DNA from: Bin16 sp965206315
Lineage (GTDB): Bacteria; Chloroflexota; Dehalococcoidia; Lucifugimonadales; Australimonadaceae
Assembly: GCA_965206315.1 (NCBI GenBank)
Contig: OZ242210.1
Span: forward strand, 1,054,001 to 1,118,000
Reading direction: 5' to 3'
Length of the DNA stretch: 64,000 bases
The position numbers and the translations under genes are program-made. Under the pieces are notes generated by a model. It was not told the origin of the DNA. It saw nothing but the letters and a program-made list of their open reading frames with translations, and made no database searches. Below, piece by piece: positions 56,869-64,000 of the stretch (positions within the stretch are counted from its first letter, which is position 1; each line of letters starts with the position of its first letter).

Positions 56869-57326
56869 TGACTCCGATCAAGGATGGCGAATCGTATCAG
56901 AGATTGGCTGACCCCTATCCTGCACATCCTGTCCATCGCTATTGATCCACTGACATCCGCCCCTTACGCGGTCGGCCCCGCGTCCGCTACGCTGGTCCCA
57001 TGACTGTCGCCCTCGCACGACCCTGCCTGCTAGGACCCATCGCGCGGCGCAGAAAAACGAAAACGCATGAGATTGTTATTGTCTTAATCGCGGGAAGCAG
57101 GCCACGGCCATGAAAACGCCTGTCACGGACGGATTAAGAATGTCAAAAAGGCATCCCCGTTTACTCCTGGAGACTGGGATTAAGAATCTCATGACGCCGC
57201 CCGTTGACATCCTTGTTCGGCAGCCGCCCGCAGGGCGGCCGCTCGCGCATCCGGGCGCGATGGGGTACCCTTGTCGACTGCGGCGCGGCGCGCGCCCACA
57301 GCACTTGTAACCAGCGGAGGTGGACG
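56869..57326. other. geneless interval
   Basis: No protein-like frame with a ribosome site; the 66-codon frame 57110-57310 has none and its composition is mixed. An inverted repeat bounds 57066-57193: CATGAGATT (57066-57074) with AATCTCATG (57185-57193), and inner CTTAATC/GATTAAG arms (57083-57089 with 57178-57184). The sequence ACG lies on both outer sides. It may be a small non-autonomous element. The rest shows nothing. Confidence 0.5.
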
Positions 57327-58274
57327 GTGACAGTCCTCATCACAGGCGGAATGGGTTTCATCGGCCTGCACACGGCCAGGGCGTTCGTCGACGCGGGCGA
57401 AGACGTCGTCATCACGTACTACCAGACGTGGCGCGAGCCGTCGTTCATCAAGGACGAGTACGGCAAGCGCGTCATCGTCGAGAAGGCGGATGCTTCGGAG
57501 CCGGGCGTCATCGAGGAGTTGGCGAAGAAGCACAAGACGGAGCACATCGTCCACCTCGCCGTCCCCGGCGTCATGGCCCTCGGCCCCTACGACGACTACC
57601 GCGTCAACATGAACGGCCTCATCGGCGTGCTGGAGGCGGCCCGCAACGCGGAGGTGAAACGCCTCTCCCTCGCCAGCTCCATCGCCGTCTACCACAGCCT
57701 CCCCGGCGGCCCTTACCGCGAGACCGACAGGCTCCCCGTGGAGTCCGCCAACCCCACCGAGACGTTCAAGAAGTCGTGGGAGATCCTCGCTTTCCACTAC
57801 GCCGGCCGCACCGGCCTGGACGTCGTCTCCATGCGCATCGGCGGCATCTGGGGGCCGCTCTATCACTCCATGATGAACCTCCCCAGCAGGCTCGCCCACG
57901 CCGCCGTCAACGGCACGGAGCCGGACTACTCGCGCGGCGGCGTGCCGTTCGCCGAGGACACCGGCGACGTCTGCTACGTCAAGGACTGCGCACAGGGCAT
58001 CAGGCGCGTCCAGCTCACGGAGGACCTGCCGAACCGCATCTACAACGTCAGCTCCGGTATCGCCACCTCCAACCAGCGCCTCGTGGACGCGGTCAAGGCC
58101 GTCAAACCGGAAGCCAACCTCCCCCTGCAGGACGGCAGGGGCCCCGGCTACAAGGAGAGCAACTACCTGGACATGAGCCGCGCCCGTGAGGAGCTCGGTT
58201 TCGAGAACGCCTTTACGCCCGAGTCCGCCATGGCCGACTACATCGCCTGGCTGGAAGAAGGCAACGAGAAGTAG
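57327..58274 (+). CDS. NAD-dependent epimerase/dehydratase-like protein
   Basis: A 315-aa extended SDR, paralogue of 54448-55413. Starts at GTG 57327, with GGAGG about 6 bases upstream. Cofactor site TGGMGFIGLHTARAF; the YxxxK pair is changed (Thr before FKKSWEILAFHYAG), as in the paralogue. The end reads ARNAEVKRLSLASSIAVYHSLPGGPYRETDRLPVES and MADYIAWLEE. The aspartate dehydrogenase gene starts 3 bases after the stop, so it leads an operon with that gene and rph. Confidence 0.88.
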   Translation: MTVLITGGMGFIGLHTARAFVDAGEDVVITYYQTWREPSFIKDEYGKRVIVEKADASEPGVIEELAKKHKTEHIVHLAVPGVMALGPYDDYRVNMNGLIGVLEAARNAEVKRLSLASSIAVYHSLPGGPYRETDRLPVESANPTETFKKSWEILAFHYAGRTGLDVVSMRIGGIWGPLYHSMMNLPSRLAHAAVNGTEPDYSRGGVPFAEDTGDVCYVKDCAQGIRRVQLTEDLPNRIYNVSSGIATSNQRLVDAVKAVKPEANLPLQDGRGPGYKESNYLDMSRAREELGFENAFTPESAMADYIAWLEEGNEK

Positions 58275-58276
58275 CC

Positions 58277-59086
58277 ATGACCGCCCCTACCATCGGCATC
58301 GTCGGATGCGGCGCGATAGGCAGGGCCATCCTGCGCGCCGCTGACGACGGCACGCTCGGCGGCATGGAGGTCGCGGGCGTCGCGAGCCGCACCGAGGCCA
58401 GCGCCCGCGAATTCCTCGGCACGCTCCGCACGCCGCCGCCGTACATGAGCACGGGTGAACTCATCGAGCAGGCCGACCTGCTCGTCGAGGCCGCGGGCGC
58501 GCCCATCGTGCCCGGTCTCGTCGAGGCCGCGTTCGCCGCGGGCAAGGGCGCGATGGTCATCAGCGTCGGCGCGCTCATCGCCCACCCGGAACTGCTCGAC
58601 AAGGCGCGGGAGACGGGCTGCCGTCTGCTCATGCCGTCAGGCGCCATCATCGGGTTGGACGGCATCAAGTCCGCCTCCGTGGGCCACATCGACCGCGTCG
58701 TCATGGAGTCCCGCAAGGGCCCTGCGGCGCTGGACGGCGCTCCCCACGTCGTCAAGAACGGCATCGACCTCTGGGCGATGGAAGAGGAGGAGGTCATCTT
58801 CGAGGGCTCGGCCCGGGAGGCCTGCATCGGCTTCCCCGCGAACCTCAACGTCTCGGCAGCCGTCAGCTTCGCCGGCATCGGCCCTGACCGCACGACCGTG
58901 AAGATGGTCGCGACGCCCGGACTCCAGCGGAACTGCCACGACATCGAAGTCGAGGGCGAGTTCGGCCTGATGCGCCTGCACCTCGAGAACATCCCCGGCG
59001 AGAACCCGAAGACCGGGCGGCTCACCGCCATGTCCATCATCCGCACCCTCCAGCAGGAAGCCGACCCCGTCCGGCTGGGCACGTAG
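58277..59086 (+). CDS. nadX: L-aspartate dehydrogenase-like (NadX)
   Basis: A 269-aa NAD(P)-dependent enzyme. Rossmann start GIVGCGAIGRAILRA; MPSGAIIGLDGIKSA in the middle; GSAREACIGFPANLNVSAAVSFAG contains the catalytic region. It deaminates aspartate to oxaloacetate, or makes iminoaspartate for NAD synthesis. nadA and nadC are not near. Starts 3 bases after the epimerase stop; rph follows 16 bases later. Confidence 0.88.
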   Translation: MTAPTIGIVGCGAIGRAILRAADDGTLGGMEVAGVASRTEASAREFLGTLRTPPPYMSTGELIEQADLLVEAAGAPIVPGLVEAAFAAGKGAMVISVGALIAHPELLDKARETGCRLLMPSGAIIGLDGIKSASVGHIDRVVMESRKGPAALDGAPHVVKNGIDLWAMEEEEVIFEGSAREACIGFPANLNVSAAVSFAGIGPDRTTVKMVATPGLQRNCHDIEVEGEFGLMRLHLENIPGENPKTGRLTAMSIIRTLQQEADPVRLGT

Positions 59087-59101
59087 GCGTAAGGAGGACC
59101 C

Positions 59102-59827
59102 GTGCCCCGCATCGACGGCAGGCGCAACGACGAGCTGCGCCCCACCAACATCACCACCGGGTTCCAGGAGTTCGCGGAAGGCTCCGTGCTCGTGGAGACC
59201 GGCCTGACGCGCGTCGTCTGCTCGGCATCCATCGAGGAGAAGGCCCCCTTCTTCCTGCGCGGCCAAGGCAAGGGCTGGGTGACAGCCGAGTACGGGATGC
59301 TCCCGCGCTCCACGCTCACCCGCACCTCACGCGAGCGCTCCTCCGGCAGCGGGCGTACGCACGAGATACAGCGCCTCATCGGCCGCTCCCTCCGCTCCGT
59401 CACCCAGCTCGAGAGGCTCGGCGAGCGCACCATCACCGTCGACTGCGACGTGCTGCAGGCCGACGGCGGCACACGCACCGCAGCCATCACCGGCGCGTAC
59501 GTCGCGCTCTACCAGGCGCTGCTCGGCCTCGTGCGGCACGGCGTGATGCTCCGCGTGCCGCTCTCCGGCAGCGTCGCGGCCACGAGCGTCGGTCTCGTCG
59601 GTGGCGAGACGATGCTCGACCTCTGCTACGAGGAGGACTCCCGCGCAGCCGTCGACCTGAACGTCGTGATGACGAGCGGCGGCGAGTTCGTGGAGGTGCA
59701 GGGCACCGGCGAGGAGCACCCCTTCTCCCGCTCAACGCTCGACGAGATGCTCGACCTCGCGGCGGGCGGCATCCGCGAACTCTCCGTGGCGCAGGAAGAG
59801 GCCGTGCAGCGGCTCACCACGGGGTAA
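59102..59827 (+). CDS. rph: ribonuclease PH
   Basis: A 241-aa phosphate-using 3' exonuclease for tRNA ends. GGAGG lies 7 bases before GTG 59102. RIDGRRNDELRPTNITTGF, GWVTAEYGMLPRSTLTR, RTHEIQRLIGRSLRSV and VDCDVLQADGGTRTAAITGAYVAL are diagnostic. Length is normal. Last gene of its operon. Confidence 0.97.
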   Translation: MPRIDGRRNDELRPTNITTGFQEFAEGSVLVETGLTRVVCSASIEEKAPFFLRGQGKGWVTAEYGMLPRSTLTRTSRERSSGSGRTHEIQRLIGRSLRSVTQLERLGERTITVDCDVLQADGGTRTAAITGAYVALYQALLGLVRHGVMLRVPLSGSVAATSVGLVGGETMLDLCYEEDSRAAVDLNVVMTSGGEFVEVQGTGEEHPFSRSTLDEMLDLAAGGIRELSVAQEEAVQRLTTG

Positions 59828-59912
59828 GCGGCCACAGGCCCCCGGTGAATCCGTCCGGCGCCGCACCCCGTATCATGTTAAGCGAAGGGATGTACTCGAA
59901 CCGATTGCTCCT

Positions 59913-61112
59913 ATGCCACTCCTGCGGAGGCCCCGGTTGCGCAAAATGACCATGCTGCTCCTCTTGGCGCTCACCACCGGCGTATTCGCCGCGTGCACCA
60001 GCACCGCCGCGCCTACGCCCACGCCGACCTCGGAGGGTCCGCCTCCCACCGCCACCCCCGACCCCTTCCGTCCGCTCCCAACCCCCACCGTCGATCCGGT
60101 CCAGCGGCAGGCGGACCTGCTCACTGCGGCGTTCTTCATCGCCGACACCGTGGAGCGGACCATGCCCGCCGTCGTGCAGGTGCTCGCTACGGTGGAGGAG
60201 ACCAACGTCTTCGGCCAGACGACGCCGGGCGTCGCCCAGGGCTCCGGCGTCTTCTTCCATGAGGACGGCTACCTGCTGACCAACGACCACGTCATCGAAG
60301 GCGCGACCGAGGTGGAGGTAGTGCTCTCCAACCGCCAGCGGCTGCCCGCTGAGATCATCGGCACGGACAGGCAGACCGACCTCGCGGTGCTCAAGGTGGA
60401 CCCGGAGGAGGTGGAGGACCTGGTCATCCTGCGCCTCGGCGACGTGGACAGGCTCCGAATCGGCGAGTGGCTGGTGGCGATCGGCAGCCCGCTCGGATTC
60501 CAGGGCTCCGTCACCGTCGGCGTGCTGAGCGCCAAGGGGCGGTCGCTCGGGACCGGCGACGAGCGGCTGGACAACCTGCTCCAGACGGACGCGGTCATCA
60601 ATCCCGGCAACAGCGGCGGGCCCCTCCTCAACCTGAACGGCGAAGTCGTCGGTATCAACACCCGCGTCATCCGCGAATCGCTGAGCGGCGGCGTCTCCAT
60701 CGACGGGATGGGCTTCGCCATCAGCGCCGACACCGCCATCCCCGTCTCCCAGCACCTCATCGAGTTCGGACGCGTGGTGCGTCCGCGCATGGGCATCACG
60801 GTGCAGGACGTCACCCCGACCGCAGTCACGGAGCGCGACCTGACCGTCGACGAAGGCGCGCTCGTGATCTCCGTCGCCGACGACAGTCCCGCCCAGCGCG
60901 CAGGGATCGAGGTGAACGACGTCATCGTGCAGGTGGACGGCGTCCCCATCACCGGCACGAGCCAGCTGGTGCTGATGCTCCTCACCGACTACCGCGTCGG
61001 GGACACCATCAGCGTCGAGGTCGTGCGCGCGGCGGTGCGCTTCACGTTCGAGTTGACCCTGGAGGAGGTCAACTTCGAGGAGGAGGAGTCCGGGGACGAG
61101 ACAGAACCCTAG
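59913..61112 (+). CDS. HtrA/DegP-type serine protease lipoprotein
   Basis: A 399-aa trypsin-like protease with one PDZ domain. The signal ends FAAC (Cys28); Thr/Pro linker 30-65. Catalytic triad: His in LLTNDHVIEG, Asp in DRQTDLAVLKV, Ser in NPGNSGGPLLNL. The PDZ (about 300-385) begins RPRMGITVQDVTP. The tail is acidic. It should act outside the membrane on misfolded proteins. ATG 59913 may be preceded by a better start at 59946 (MTMLLLLAL); both keep the signal. Ends 4 bases inside the convergent PPOX gene. Confidence 0.95.
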   Translation: MPLLRRPRLRKMTMLLLLALTTGVFAACTSTAAPTPTPTSEGPPPTATPDPFRPLPTPTVDPVQRQADLLTAAFFIADTVERTMPAVVQVLATVEETNVFGQTTPGVAQGSGVFFHEDGYLLTNDHVIEGATEVEVVLSNRQRLPAEIIGTDRQTDLAVLKVDPEEVEDLVILRLGDVDRLRIGEWLVAIGSPLGFQGSVTVGVLSAKGRSLGTGDERLDNLLQTDAVINPGNSGGPLLNLNGEVVGINTRVIRESLSGGVSIDGMGFAISADTAIPVSQHLIEFGRVVRPRMGITVQDVTPTAVTERDLTVDEGALVISVADDSPAQRAGIEVNDVIVQVDGVPITGTSQLVLMLLTDYRVGDTISVEVVRAAVRFTFELTLEEVNFEEEESGDETEP

Positions 61113-61531
61113 GCGTTCCTCGCGAAGATGCGGTCCGGCCGCAGCAATACGGTGACTCGCCCCTCCTCCAGCATCACGCGGTCGTACTCATCCCAGTCGG
61201 GGTGCTCCTTCCCGGCGGCGACGCGGTAGACCTCCCGCAGCTGGAGACGGAGCGCCTCCGCGTCCGTGTTGTGGGGGCCCTGCACCTCGGCGCTGCCGTC
61301 GAGCACGGCGAACCCGCGCATGTTCGGCCTGACGAGCATGATCGCGCAGCGCGGGTCCCGCGCCAGGTTGTACGCCTTCGCATTGCGCGAGCGCGTCGTG
61401 AAGGCGAGCCCGCCGTCCATCTTGCCGACGGTGACGAGGCTCTGCTGCGGCATCCCGTCGCGCCGGAACGTCGTGAACACGACCACGTTGTTCTGGGCCA
61501 GCAGTCCGTCAAGGTCGTCGAGGGTCGCCAT
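61109..61531 (-). CDS. PPOX-class (F420/FMN-binding) oxidoreductase
   Basis: A 140-aa split-barrel protein. VVVFTTFRRDGMPQQSLVTVGKMDGGLAFTTRSRNAKAYNLARDPRCAIMLV is the typical start. The lack of pyridoxamine-oxidase extras and the host's other F420 proteins suggest an F420-dependent role, such as biliverdin or quinone reduction. RBS is weak. It overlaps the htrA-like stop tail to tail. Confidence 0.88.
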   Translation of the reverse strand: MATLDDLDGLLAQNNVVVFTTFRRDGMPQQSLVTVGKMDGGLAFTTRSRNAKAYNLARDPRCAIMLVRPNMRGFAVLDGSAEVQGPHNTDAEALRLQLREVYRVAAGKEHPDWDEYDRVMLEEGRVTVLLRPDRIFARNA

Positions 61532-61675
61532 CGAGCAGCCTCCGAAGGTGGGGTGGAGCGTTCACGATAGAAGGCCGCAGCGCCCGCTGTCAAAGCGCGG
61601 CGCGGTTTCCCTCAGGGCCGCGCACGGCTACCATGCGGCGATAGCGGCCTGCACAGGACCGTGTGGAGACATCCC

Positions 61676-63016
61676 TTGGAACCCCAGACCCCGGCCTCCG
61701 GCACAACGCGCCAACCGCGCATATTCTACGGCTGGTACCTCGTTGCCGGAAGCATCCTCACGAACACCGTCCTCTCAGCGGCCTACTTCCAAGGGATGAG
61801 CGCCTTCGCCGTCTCCATCGAGGGGCACTTCGGCTGGTCCCGCTCCGTGGTCGGCGCGGCGATGTCGATGCGGCAGATGGAGTCCGGTATCACGAGCCCG
61901 CTCGTCGGCATCCTTATGGATAAGGTGAAGGCTCGTACGCTCCTTTTCTGGAGCGCCCTGATCACCGGGCTCGGCCTGGTCGGCCTCGGGCTGATCAACG
62001 GGGTCGCCACGTTCTTCCTCGCCATCTTCGTCATCTCCATCGGCACGTCGGGGATGAGCCACGCGGTGACATGGCCGGTGCTCATCGCACGCTGGTTCCG
62101 GCGCAAGCTGGGCACCGCGACAGGGTGGGCGGTGATGGGCCCCATCTTCGGATCGCCGTTCGTCATCCTCAACACCTCGCTGGAGGAGACGTTCGGCTGG
62201 CGGACCATCATCATCGCCTACGGCGTCATCGTCCTCGTGTTCCTCATGCTCATCAGTCTCATCGCCCGCGAACGACCGGAGCCTTACGGCCTGCGCCCCG
62301 ACGGCGACCCGCCCGAGCGCGACGCGCAGGGCGCAGCCGTAAGAACGCCCGCGCCGCTCAGGGGCATGACCGCCCGCAGGGCGATGCGCACCAGGGAGTT
62401 CTGGCTGTTCATGGGCTACCTCTCCGGCATGTTCATGGTGAACTCCGCGTTCCAGGTGCACCAGATCTTCTACTTCGTGGAAGATACGGGGCTCACGAAA
62501 GGCGAAGCGGCGGTGACCTTTACGCTCGTCTTCCTCCTCAGCGGTATCGGGCGCCTGGGGGCAGGCTACATGCTGGACAAGGCGGACTACCGCCTCGTGC
62601 TGGCGATTGTGGCCGGCATGCTGACGGCGTCGATGCTCTACCTGCAGTTCGTGACGGTAACCTCCATCCTGCTGGCGATGCCGTTCGTCGCATTGTTCGG
62701 CATCGGGTTCGGCAGCGTCATTCCCACGCGGGGGACGCTCGGAAGCATGATGTTCGGCGGGCGCTCCCTCGGCTCGATCGTGGGGATACTGCAGGGGGGA
62801 TCGGTCGCAGCAGGCGTCGTGGGACCGATCTTCATGGCCTGGGTATTCGACGTAACGGGCGACTACCGTGCGTCCATCTGGGTGCTGGCGTTCATCGGCG
62901 CGCTGATGATCCCGACGGCATTCGCGATGGGTTCGCCCCGGCGTCTCAGTGCGCGCATCCGGCTGGTAGAGCGGCAGATGTCCGCCGCCACCCGCCAGGG
63001 CGGGGAGCGCGGGTAG
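61676..63016 (+). CDS. MFS transporter, monocarboxylate/OFA type
   Basis: A 446-aa membrane protein with about 12 hydrophobic segments. Start TTG 61676, with GGAGA 6 bases upstream; a GTG at 61661 is possible. RIFYGWYLVAGSILTNTV, then FGWSRSVVGAAMSMRQMESGITSPLVGILMDKVKAR and GTSGMSHAVTWPVLIARWF are typical of the oxalate/formate and monocarboxylate branch. Substrate is probably an organic acid. comEC follows 3 bases later. Confidence 0.9.
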   Translation: MEPQTPASGTTRQPRIFYGWYLVAGSILTNTVLSAAYFQGMSAFAVSIEGHFGWSRSVVGAAMSMRQMESGITSPLVGILMDKVKARTLLFWSALITGLGLVGLGLINGVATFFLAIFVISIGTSGMSHAVTWPVLIARWFRRKLGTATGWAVMGPIFGSPFVILNTSLEETFGWRTIIIAYGVIVLVFLMLISLIARERPEPYGLRPDGDPPERDAQGAAVRTPAPLRGMTARRAMRTREFWLFMGYLSGMFMVNSAFQVHQIFYFVEDTGLTKGEAAVTFTLVFLLSGIGRLGAGYMLDKADYRLVLAIVAGMLTASMLYLQFVTVTSILLAMPFVALFGIGFGSVIPTRGTLGSMMFGGRSLGSIVGILQGGSVAAGVVGPIFMAWVFDVTGDYRASIWVLAFIGALMIPTAFAMGSPRRLSARIRLVERQMSAATRQGGERG

Positions 63017-63019
63017 GCA

Positions 63020-64000
63020 ATGCCGCTCGCATGGCTGGGGCTCGGGTACGCGCTGGGACTGTTCGCTCAGTCAGTTGTGAGCGTCCCTCTCTGGGGAGCG
63101 CTGCTTGCCGCGGTTGCGCTTGGAGCAGGCGGACTGCGGCTGCGGCTCGCGGGGCTGCGCATCGGGATGGCTCTCCTCTTCCTGGCGGGGGGTCTGCTCG
63201 GTCTTGCGCGACCCCTGCCCGACCTGACAGCCCCCGACGGCCTCACCGCGCTGCACGGAACAGAGACCACGCTGCGGGCGGAAGTGACCGGTGCACCGGA
63301 GCTGGCGGGCGGTTCACTGCGGCTGAACATCGAAAACACGCAGATACCCGAAGCAGACGACTGGATCCCCGTTTCCGGTAAGGCGCTGGTCTGGGCCGAC
63401 CCGGAGCCGCCTGCGGTGGCAGAGCGCCGACACCCGTACCTCCAGCATGGTGACGAGATCGTTGTTCAGGGGTTCCTCGACGCCCCGCGCAACATCGGCC
63501 CGTTCGATTACCGGGAGCACCTCGCGGTCCGGGGCATCCGTACCGTGGCGTCGAGAGCGGAAGTTGTCTCCGTAACGCCCGGACAGGGCGGCGGAGCTGC
63601 TCTGCTGCACCGCACCCGGTCGCGGTTGGAGGATGTCCTCCAACGCTCCGTGCCGGAACCGGTCGCACCGGTGGCATCGGCGGTCCTTCTGGGGCTACGG
63701 GCAGGGATACCGCCGGAGACCTACGCTGACTTCCGGAAGGCCGGGCTCGCCCACCTGCTTGCCGTGTCGGGGCTGCACGCCGGGCTGGTGCTGGGACTCT
63801 CGCTGCTCGTCTCACGAGCGCTGCTGGGACGCCGGTACGGCCTGTACCTCATCGCTCCCCTGGTGCTGCTGTGGGGGTACATCCTGCTCACAGGCGCCCC
63901 ACCGTCTGCAGTGCGAGCCGGCATGATGGGTTCGGCGTTTCTGCTTGCGCTGGCGGTGGGACGGATGCCCGCGGCAGTCAACGCGCTCGGACTATCGGCT
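63020..64000 (+). CDS. comEC: ComEC/Rec2 DNA-uptake channel, N-terminal part
   Basis: An open frame of 327 codons, running out of the window, that starts at ATG 63020. N-terminal membrane segments (WLGLGYALGLFAQS, LWGALLAAVALGAGG), then an OB-like domain (about 70-180), then the competence domain: HLLAVSGLHAGLVLGLSLLV and TGAPPSAVRAGMMGSAFLLAL, diagnostic of ComEC. It moves single-stranded DNA across the inner membrane in transformation. Stop lies outside the window. Confidence 0.93.
   Translation, partial: MPLAWLGLGYALGLFAQSVVSVPLWGALLAAVALGAGGLRLRLAGLRIGMALLFLAGGLLGLARPLPDLTAPDGLTALHGTETTLRAEVTGAPELAGGSLRLNIENTQIPEADDWIPVSGKALVWADPEPPAVAERRHPYLQHGDEIVVQGFLDAPRNIGPFDYREHLAVRGIRTVASRAEVVSVTPGQGGGAALLHRTRSRLEDVLQRSVPEPVAPVASAVLLGLRAGIPPETYADFRKAGLAHLLAVSGLHAGLVLGLSLLVSRALLGRRYGLYLIAPLVLLWGYILLTGAPPSAVRAGMMGSAFLLALAVGRMPAAVNALGLSA

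Noticed and set aside
57110..57310. 66-codon frame before the epimerase gene
   Set aside because: No ribosome site and it crosses the inverted-repeat end at 57193.

Overview
The window looks like chromosomal DNA of a high-GC member of the Chloroflexota, most likely in or near the Dehalococcoidia/SAR202 line. This is inferred from a 16S rRNA gene with no 23S behind it (the split arrangement known in Dehalococcoides), a GreA with an extra N-terminal domain, a type-2 IleRS, F420-type small oxidoreductases, a paired DUF1501/DUF1800 Tat-exported set, and degenerate terminase-like genes. UGA is a stop codon, since prfB carries the usual +1 frameshift site. No database search was possible, so the taxonomic call is tentative.

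Layout. 1-9.8 kb is an accessory stretch: a truncated Pro/Thr-rich lipoprotein, a geneless structured interval, an IS1-type transposase, two secreted fibronectin-III-like proteins in one operon, and a run of small membrane, lipoprotein and hypothetical genes. 9.9-11.95 kb holds the 16S gene with tandem promoters, an RNase III processing stem, a terminator and a separate tRNA-Ile(GAT). 12-19.7 kb holds katG, an MFS exporter, a large peptide-type substrate-binding lipoprotein, prfB, tRNA-Pro(GGG) and an F420-type nitroreductase. 19.7-21.6 kb is a two-gene leftward operon under a consensus promoter whose spacer is filled by a LexA-type box; it encodes a terminase-like protein with lost catalytic motifs and a small Cys-rich helix-turn-helix protein. 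21.6-28.7 kb is metabolic (frameshifted SDR, arylsulfotransferase-like, DUF1501, DUF1800, Rieske oxygenase), followed by a small-terminase-like HTH protein and an acidic-tailed protein. 28.9-32.6 kb holds single genes (HD, HIT, RAM, deoxyribosyltransferase-like, LLM) separated by palindromic repeats.

32.7-36.2 kb is a Fur-family regulator plus ABC zinc-uptake operon whose binding protein has an expanded His/Asp/Glu repeat. 36.3-39.7 kb is a coupled ybeY-dnaX-ybaB-recR operon. 39.9-46.2 kb holds two DinB paralogues, two SDRs, recO, a JAMM protease-like gene and ftsH. 46.2-50.6 kb holds a hydrolase, a CrtC/AttH-like lipoprotein and greA-pyrD. 50.8-54.4 kb is ileS behind an Ile T-box riboswitch. 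54.4-59.8 kb holds two epimerase-like paralogues, two secreted or hypothetical genes, aspartate dehydrogenase and rph. The window ends with an HtrA-type lipoprotein protease, a PPOX protein, an MFS transporter and the start of comEC.

Recurrent themes: exported proteins with long Thr/Pro stretches after a lipobox; gene couplings by 1- or 4-base stop/start overlaps; and palindromic intergenic repeats, one copy of which lies in frame inside ileS.
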